This document shows positions 56,880 through 64,000 of a stretch of DNA of 64,000 nt, in pieces. The number at the start of each line of letters is the position of its first letter. The stretch's first letter is position 1. Made by a program: the position numbers and the translations under genes. The notes below the pieces were generated by a model, which saw only the letters and a list, made by a program, of their open reading frames with translations, was not told the origin of the DNA and searched no databases. Source of the DNA: Lycocorax pyrrhopterus obiensis (lineage: Eukaryota > Chordata > Aves > Passeriformes > Paradisaeidae); assembly GCA_014706295.1 (NCBI GenBank), contig JACSVZ010000010.1, positions 19,000,501-19,064,500 of the forward strand, read 5' to 3'.

Positions 56880-57030
56880 AATCTCGAGTGCGTGCCCTGG
56901 CAACCGGAGCAGCAGCACTCGCACGCTGCTGTGTCTGTGCAGGCACACCCGAGCTGGGCGGCCGCAGCCCTGCGGGGACAGCAGGGTTATTCTCGAATGC
57001 AGCCACACACGTTGCACGCTGCGCTGTGTG
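56880..57030. promoter_or_regulatory. Isolated CpG-rich patch (possible regulatory element)
   Basis: About 13 CpG dinucleotides in 150 bp, including GGGCGGCCGC, in otherwise CpG-poor intergenic DNA, with no adjoining coding sequence. It also carries GTTGCC on the minus strand (56899-56904 region), half of an RFX X-box. Function unknown. Confidence 0.3.
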
Positions 57031-57539
57031 AGCTGATGTGCTCAGACTGGAGCTGGTTGAGGTGTGATCTGTTACAAAGGCAGTGACGGGGGGAAGCTGT
57101 GGAAATGGAAGGTGAGCTGACGTCTCAAAGTGTCACAGCAGAGCCTCAGCATGGCTACACTGACCTGGCTTGGTGCTCAGGGCACCTTGCCCTACACCTG
57201 CCTTCACCACTGAATGACTGTGTGAGCATGACTGAAGCACCCTCCCACCCTTGGCCACTCTTTGCTCCCTGACCCTTCATCCAGAACCTCATCAAACAGC
57301 AGCTTTGAGACTTTTTTTATGCAGTGCCTAAACAGCAGGGGCTGGGGTTAGCTGGGTTTAGATTCTCTCCATCACTCTAATGAAGCCCATCACAACAGGA
57401 CAAACAAAAGCAGAGCAGAGTCATAACCCCTCACTAAGTTATTAGAATTGCAGCAGGACTAAATCCCACTCAATCTGCTAAAGACAAGGCTGGCAGCAAG
57501 GGAATTTCAGTAATGTAATACATGTATTTTTAAACAGGG

Positions 57540-58270
57540 AAATAAGGAATGTCTGGGGACCTACAGGCCAGGCAGTCTCACCTCAGGACCCAGCAAGATG
57601 GAGCAGATCTGCGCTAAGGCAGGTGCAAAATAAGGAGGTGGTTGGTGACAGCCAGCATGGCTTCACTAGGGGCACGTCCTGCCTGACAAATTTGGTGACC
57701 TTCTGTGACAGGATTAGTGTTGAGGGCTGAGGGAGGGGCAAATGAATCACCTGCCTGGACTTGTGCAAGGAATCGGACGCTGTCCTGCATGATCCCAGTC
57801 TCTGAACTGGAGAGGCATGGATTTCATGGTGGACGATAGGGTGGGTAAGGAATTGGCTGGATAGTCACACCCAAAGAGTTGTGGTCAGTGCCTCAGTGTG
57901 CAAGTGTCCTCAGGGGTCAGACTGGGACTGGTGCTGTTGAATGTCTGTGTCACTGACAGGGACAGTGGCATCATGTGAACCCCCAGCAGGTTTGCCAATG
58001 ACACCGAGCTGTGTGGTGTGGTGTGGTGTGGTGTGGTGTGGTGTGGTGTGGTGTGGTGTGGTGTGGTGTGGTGTGGTGTGGTCAGCCTGGGTCCCTGGCA
58101 CAGGCTGCCCAGAGAAGCTGTGGCTGCCCCTGGATTCCTGGTAGTGTCCAAGGCCAGGATGGACAGGGCTTGGAGCCACCTGGGATAGTGGAAGGTGTCC
58201 CTGCCCATGGCAGGGGTAGAACTGGATGGGCTTTAAGGTCCTTCCAACCCAAACCATTCCATGGTTCTGT
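57540..58270 (+). mobile_element. CR1 LINE, 5'-truncated, with reverse transcriptase remnant and internal deletion
   Basis: Translating 57540-58000 in shifting frames gives broken pieces of the CR1 reverse transcriptase: a QAVSPQDPARW stretch, GDSQHGFTRGTSCLTNLVTF, the CLDLCKESDAVLHD region and [14 protein letters not shown]. Stops and frameshifts show it is dead. At the position encoding FANDTELCG the sequence turns into (GTGTG)n (58011-58082) and then resumes in the CR1 3'UTR (CCTGGCACAGGCTGCCCAGA) to the end at GGGCTTTAAGGTCCTTCCAA, so the end of ORF2 and part of the 3'UTR are missing. Confidence 0.9.
58011..58082. repeat. (GTGTG)n pentanucleotide microsatellite, about 14 units
   Basis: Uninterrupted GTGTG units over 72 bp, lying inside the CR1 element at 57540-58270. 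It gives stop-free frames on both strands, which are not genes. Confidence 0.97.
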
Positions 58271-61200
58271 GTGTGAGCTGATACACATTGGGACAGGAGT
58301 ACATGGCCGTGGGTGCACCACAAGTAAATTTGGGCTGAAAAGTTGGAGAAGAACTTTGTAAGCATCAAGCCAGGTATGTTCTGGAACAGTTTCCCTCTAT
58401 GGAAGCTGGAGACAGATGACATAACCTTTTGTACTAACTATGAACACCCTTTTAACGTTAAAAAGTTGGCAACTAATGATGTTTTGGGGCAGATTCGTAC
58501 TCCATGTTTTCCTTTCTCAAAGCCATGTCACATCTTCATTTCCTCTGTTATTTTCTAGCTTTAATTCCTACTGAGCATTTCCATCAATTAACCTGAAAAA
58601 GAGTCTAAAACAAATTTGTAAACCAAGCTGAGATCAGATCAGAGGGTTCTACCTGTCCATTCTAAACCTGAGAAACTCTGGCTTCCTAGTGAGGACTTTT
58701 GACAGGATTTTTGTCTGAACCACATTACCACAATGTAGATAATTTGTTCCTTGAATGCAGCAGTCCATTTAAGGAAGTTTGCAGCCGAAGTGTGCAAGCA
58801 AATGCACCTTCTTCCCCACCCGTAGGAAAGGAGGCTGTGCTCCCCTGCCTGCCACCTTCGATTTCTGCAGCTCCCCAGGCCGTGCCTGTGTCTTAACTAG
58901 GTCAGTCAATATGGAAAGTGGAACCTTAGCTGGTTATCGCCATCGAGAGAAGCGCTGGCTTGGGTTTCAGCACAAGCTGCTGATCCAACCTGTGGGGAAA
59001 ATGACTTCAGTGGAAAAAGCTACTTTTGTGAAGGAACAAAGCAGAAGGGAATTTGAAAGGACTTTAGAGTAGCTGAGAAACTGTGCTTGGTACCTGCCCA
59101 CCTTTGTGCCCCTGTCCTTACTGTACATGTGCTCTAAAATACAGAGCAGAGGAACAAGCTCCATGGAGCGTAAAATGCCAGGAGTTCTGCCTGAGCTGAT
59201 CAGTGTCACTCCTGTGCCAGTGGCATGGCTTTGACAGGGCTGCTGGATGCAAACATGCAATCATAACCTCCAGGCCCAGGCAACACTTCCTTGTAAGAGC
59301 CGGGTGTGCAGCATCCTTTTCCAGGAGGTTTTGCAGGACCACGTGACTGGCAGGCAGAACAGTCTCCCACAGACCCTGCACAGCATGTGGATTGGGAAAT
59401 ACACTCTGGATGCATTGTTTCTGTTCGGGACCTTCCCTCATTGTGTGTTCCACTGCTTTGTCCTCTCTCCTGTGATGAGAAGGAAGGCAGATCACAGATG
59501 CTCTGTGCTTTTTTACAGCAGTTACGTGTACAGCTGAAACCAGAGTCCTGAGCCTCCCCTGAAGGTACCACCTGATACTGCCCAGGCAGAGCCCAGGACA
59601 CAGTGTTCTGCAGGGCTTCCAGCCCTTCTTTCTCAAAACATCCCAACAGCTTTCCTGGCAAGGAGTCCCTTCCTGGCGTCTCTACCTCACCTTGCTATTC
59701 TGCGTGTCACAATGAACCTGAGCTAAAGGTTACTGCTACTGAAAGAGGGGAGCTGCATTTCCCCAGCCACCTCCACACTCTGCTGCTTTTACTGCCTCTG
59801 GCTCTCAGCAGGACCTTTAAAAACAGAGAGAGTCTTCTAATCTGTCAGGCAACTAAGGAAGCACAACAAAAAACTCTTACTTTTTCTGGATTAGGAAATA
59901 GAAATGTTTGTGCAAGTCCCATGAGTGCAAGGAAAAGGGACAGGAGAGCAGAACTGGAGGGTGAAGACCACTTTCAGCATCTGCCAGCTGCTAGAGCAGT
60001 GTGAAACCACAGCTGTAGTTTCATCCTGTGTTTTCTGAAACATTAGGAAAAACTGAAAAGCTGAAGACACAGAACAATTTTCGTGGTTCAGAGAGATGTC
60101 TCCTAACGATGCAAAAATACCTACAGGATAATTATCACAGGCCCCAAGGCGCATGAATACAGTGTCCTTCATTCTAGGTGTATTTTGGCAGAGTACAACC
60201 CTTAATTGTGAATATTCTTCTCTTTGGGTGGCGTCTAGGCTAGAAAAAATAAAGAATTAGCTTGTCCCACTGGAACACAGGGTGGGGAATTGCTGTCAGA
60301 ACTTCACCTGTAACTCTGGATGCAGGCTGTTCTCTCATTCCCCATATTCACCCTGGAGAACCTTCTCCTGCTCCCTAGTGGCGGACGCACAAAAAGGCCC
60401 AAAACGGCCCAAAACGTTCTGCTCCTTCCCGACCAGCTCACACATTCACGCCTCGTTGTTGCTGCACAGCCCCAGAAATGGCTCCCAGTTCCAAGCTGGA
60501 ATAGTTCAATCCAGTATATATCTGTATGCAGAGTGTTTCTGAGAGTGTCAGAGCAATCGTTGTGCTGCATTCTGGAAACTTTCTGAAAGAAGAGTGAGGT
60601 CCTTTTCCAGCTCCCTGCCTTTTACACCGAGGTGCGTAACTCGCTGTTTAATTGCAGTAAAAGCGGTAAGAGCAGAGAGGCTGCTTGGCTGCCTGGCAGC
60701 TGGGACACGGTCCTGAGACTCACACCTGCAAACACACCTATAAATAGAGTCCAAACAAAATGAGAGGTGAATCTGGATTTTAAACATGCAAACATTTCAG
60801 AGCAGTGGCGTGTCCTGGATAATAAACTAAACAAAAAGTTCCCTTTAAGGCTTGCTTTAACATGAGCAACTCAGAACAGATGAGTCAGTGCTGGAAAATT
60901 GCAGATTGTTCTCTTCTTCATCCCATCCAGTGGAAAATAAGGAATATAAACTTTTTCCTAGTCATCTGCTGACGTGTGAGTAACATGGTTTGATACCTGG
61001 ACAGGCAATCCTCAGCTTAACTGCCTCAGTTGCTGAAGGATCCATTTTAATCAGAGTTGCACAGCACCCTCTTCTGCTGAGAGGAGCCGAGCCGTGGAAC
61101 TCCCTGTGCTGTCTCTTCTCCTGTCTCTGATGGGCATTTATACACTGAAGAGCAAGGTAAGTATAAAAACTCAATTACAGCAACTAGGGCAGAATCAATA

Positions 61201-64000
61201 AAGGAATGAGAGGCTGGCAGCTGCACGGATGGGACTTTATTTCTGCAGCAGAATCCTGACACATGACATTACAAGAACATGGAGTGCTTAGATGAGTTAT
61301 GAAGATTGATATTTATGATTATGACTTGCAATTGTGCTATTTAAAAAACCCACCTATTTGGTAATGAAAACCTGCTGGCAAGATCTGCTCAAAGAGGTGA
61401 AATTGCAGGAAGAGTAAAATCAGATCAGTAAATCAAATGCTCTAAATCATCAGTGAGACACACTACAATTAGGGTTGGATTCAAGCAGGCAGACTTATTG
61501 AATTGCGAGCATAAATCCGTGTCATGCATGTGCTGCCATTCCTTCTGGGAAGCACACGCTCACCTCCAGCATTTCCAGACTGACCTCTGCCAAGGGCAGG
61601 AGGATAAGGACTGCCTCCCAACACAGTGATTCCCACGGACTGCAGTGAGTTTCAGTTCTCTGGGAGGATCCCCATTTCCTCACCTCAGGCTCAAGGGGCA
61701 CAGAGACTTGCTGGAGGCTCAGAGACCTTGGCTGACTCTGCCTGGGAGGTTGATCATTGCTATTGATCCAAAATGCAGAGCAACCCTGGAACAGCAGGGC
61801 CTTTTCCTTTTCTGACTACAAACCTTGTCTCTTTTTGTTAATCCCTCTTGCTCTGTTTGCCTTATGAAAGCTTCCAGTTCCTAATGATCTACTGGAATCT
61901 GCAGCACAGGAGTGGAAGGTGCAGGAGGTCCTCTGAACAATGCAGTGCCAGCTCTTGTGTGCTGCACTGTTATCCCTTTCCTTATCCACCACAGAAAAAC
62001 ACCTGAGGTTGTCATAGAACTCCGGCCTGGGCTCTCCTTTCTGGACAGACACCTGCTGAGGACATTGCTGTCAGCTGGAGGTTGAAGTGGCTCGTTCCAG
62101 TTGCAGAGGTTGTGGCAGCTGGCTCATCAGCTTTAGTGCAAACAAACCTGCCTTGGAATGCATTTAGGGAAATGCTTAACAAAAGCTGCTTTCAGCTCGG
62201 TGGCAACAGCTGGATTCTGGTGTTAAGAGGCAGCACTGAACAAGCACAAGTGGAGAGGAATAGCTTGTTCCAGTGGGCTGATTATGGCATGAGGAATTAG
62301 GAAATCCTGCATTTTAGTTGCTACCACTGCTTTGCTGAGAGGCCTTGGTGAAATCTTTTAGATTCTCTCTAGTGAGCATCTTCCTTATTTCATCTCCTGT
62401 AGCAATAAAACTTGCTTCAGTGAACAGTCACAAAGGCTGGCAGCTTGACACGCTACAAATGAGCCTTGCTTAGAAAATTTAAGCAGGGCATATGGTTTCC
62501 CTGGTTTAATTTTTAGTAGAGAGGAAAATTGTCCCAGCAGTGCACATGGGAGTGATAATATCTGTGAATTTCCTGTTCTCACTGGGGGAAAACACAGATC
62601 TAAGAGCACTTCTGTCTGTTTTCTCCTATTTCAGATCCTCTCTCCTTGGTCCCTTTATAAAGAGGAATTAGAATGAAAGAGTGGATTGATGAGGAAAGAA
62701 CCCCTCAAACTAATTGGGATTTTTGCTACAGAATGGTGAGGAATGATTTGAAAGTGAGAGCAAGGCTGTTGCAGGTTTTTAATCCTGAGTCCAACATTGA
62801 TTTCGTTGTGGTAATCTGGCCAAGGTAACCGTTCTTCCTCATCTTCCCTACACAGAAACCAGTCAGAAGGTGCTGAGGTGAGTTTGTGCACCTACTCTAA
62901 GCAGCACCTTTGGTGCAGAGTAGTTATTTCAGTGGCTCCTTGATTTTCTTTGTACGTATCCTGCAAAACTGCTGGGGGGAACTCAGTAAATGAACGGTTA
63001 CTTGTCACCCCGCCTTGGGAATGGCTCCATCACTTCTCCAAAGTGCCAGTTTATTACTCATTTTACTGAGCTACGAGGCATTAATAAAACATGAAGGCTG
63101 AAGCTGACTTCATTGCACTTGGAAATCCATGCAATATAATCACCCAGGCTGGGAAATCTCATCATTTTGCTTTCAGTTTCTCCAGGAAAACAAACATTTT
63201 GCACCAACAGAATTTACTGTTTGTGGGTTTCAGTTTGGATTCACCATCAGGCCACGCTACCATGCTCCCAGCAAGATCCTTGCAAAGAGCAAAGAGACAA
63301 TCCCCAGGAATTCTGTGAGAGTCTTCCTTTGAAGCAGATCCAGAGAGTGGTCAAATAGATCAGTGTAACCAAACCCAGAATCCTCAATTCTGAGCACCAC
63401 AAACCTCCTACAGGACAGGAACTTGGATACAAAGGATCTACTTCAGTCCGCTTGGGAAGGGTCAAAAGGAGTCCTGAGAGTTTACAAACCTCTTGGACGT
63501 CTTTGAAGAGCCATCAATAAATGGAATAACAGAGATCTGATTTTCACTGTCCGTTGGAATTTTCAAAAGGCTTTGGCAAATCCATTTTTTGAGAAAACTA
63601 AGCAGCCAAAGAGGGCAAGGGAAGATCCTAACCTGGGTAGACAAAGGAAAGGGATGGTGAAAGTAAGTGATCAAGCCCCCAATAGTGCCAGAAGAGCTCT
63701 TCAGGAGTTGTGCTGGATGTAAGCAGTAGAGCATATTCACAAGTGAGTCAGAAAAGGGTGTGAGCATTCCAGTCACTATTCCTGTTCATTTGCCCTTCCG
63801 TTTTCCAGGATTTAATATAGAAAGGAACATTATTAACATTTACTCTGGCTTCCTGTGTGACATGAGCTGGGACAAACCCAAATTGATTGCAGATTCAAAT
63901 CTAGTATCTGGGATTGAGCTAAGGCAGACCTTTTATGAAAAAATATCTAATCTTCTTCTTAAAATTTCCTGTGACAGAGAATCTACGAGAACTTCATCAT
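58271..64000. other. Intergenic, no gene recognised
   Basis: AT-rich to mixed sequence to the end of the window with no recognised exon, transposon or RNA gene. By synteny HCN4 should lie further right, but none of its coding sequence is visible. Confidence 0.55.

Larger units (their letters stand above)
48757..57539. other. Intergenic, no gene recognised
   Basis: AT-rich with no recognisable coding exon. It holds the nested inverted repeat at 49249-49298 and a CpG-rich patch at 56880-57030. Open frames up to about 150 codons (such as 54477-54908) have no family signature and no splice context. Confidence 0.55.

Noticed and set aside
57885..58422. Overlapping frames with His-Thr-Thr-Pro or Val-Val-Trp-Cys-Gly repeats
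   Set aside because: Products of (GTGTG)n and CR1 sequence, not genes.
59118..59661. Two overlapping minus frames of 172 and 151 codons
   Set aside because: Overlap in different frames, no motif or conserved pattern, no exon signals.

Overview
The window is vertebrate nuclear DNA, almost certainly from a bird. CR1 LINE 3' ends occur in both orientations, and two intron-split genes lie in the order known from vertebrates next to HCN4 (human 15q24). The GC-rich first 12 kb and the avian-type LTRs fit a bird, perhaps a songbird; the order is inference.

Layout. 1-17.53 kb is the 3' part of NPTN (neuroplastin, Ig-superfamily cell adhesion protein) on the + strand. The visible exons encode the third Ig domain, the transmembrane helix, the cytoplasmic tail including the optional DDEP insert, and the 3'UTR. 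Earlier exons lie upstream of the window. A roughly 2.1 kb minisatellite (about 43 units of ~48 bp with higher-order repetition) sits in the intron just 127 bp before the first visible exon. 17.53-33.5 kb is the whole of REC114 on the - strand: five coding exons, 229 codons, a partner in the complex that makes meiotic DNA double-strand breaks. NPTN and REC114 converge tail to tail with predicted cleavage sites nearly on top of each other. REC114 starts in a CpG island (about 33.29-34.1 kb) with CCAAT, E2F-like and YY1-like sites; on its divergent side lies an unassigned 224-codon ORF that ends on an AATAAA.

34.3-64 kb shows no recognisable gene. By synteny it should be the spacer between REC114 and HCN4, but that assignment is inference. 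It holds CR1 pieces, one well-bounded solo LTR with a 6-bp target duplication, a CR1 copy interrupted by a (GTGTG)n expansion, several long inverted repeats, and a small isolated CpG-rich patch.

NPTN and REC114 have no known functional link; they are neighbours by conserved synteny, one synaptic/membrane and one germline. I found no CRISPR array, tRNA, rRNA or prokaryotic-type system. Exon limits were read by eye from splice signals, reading-frame continuity and remembered family sequence, not by alignment.
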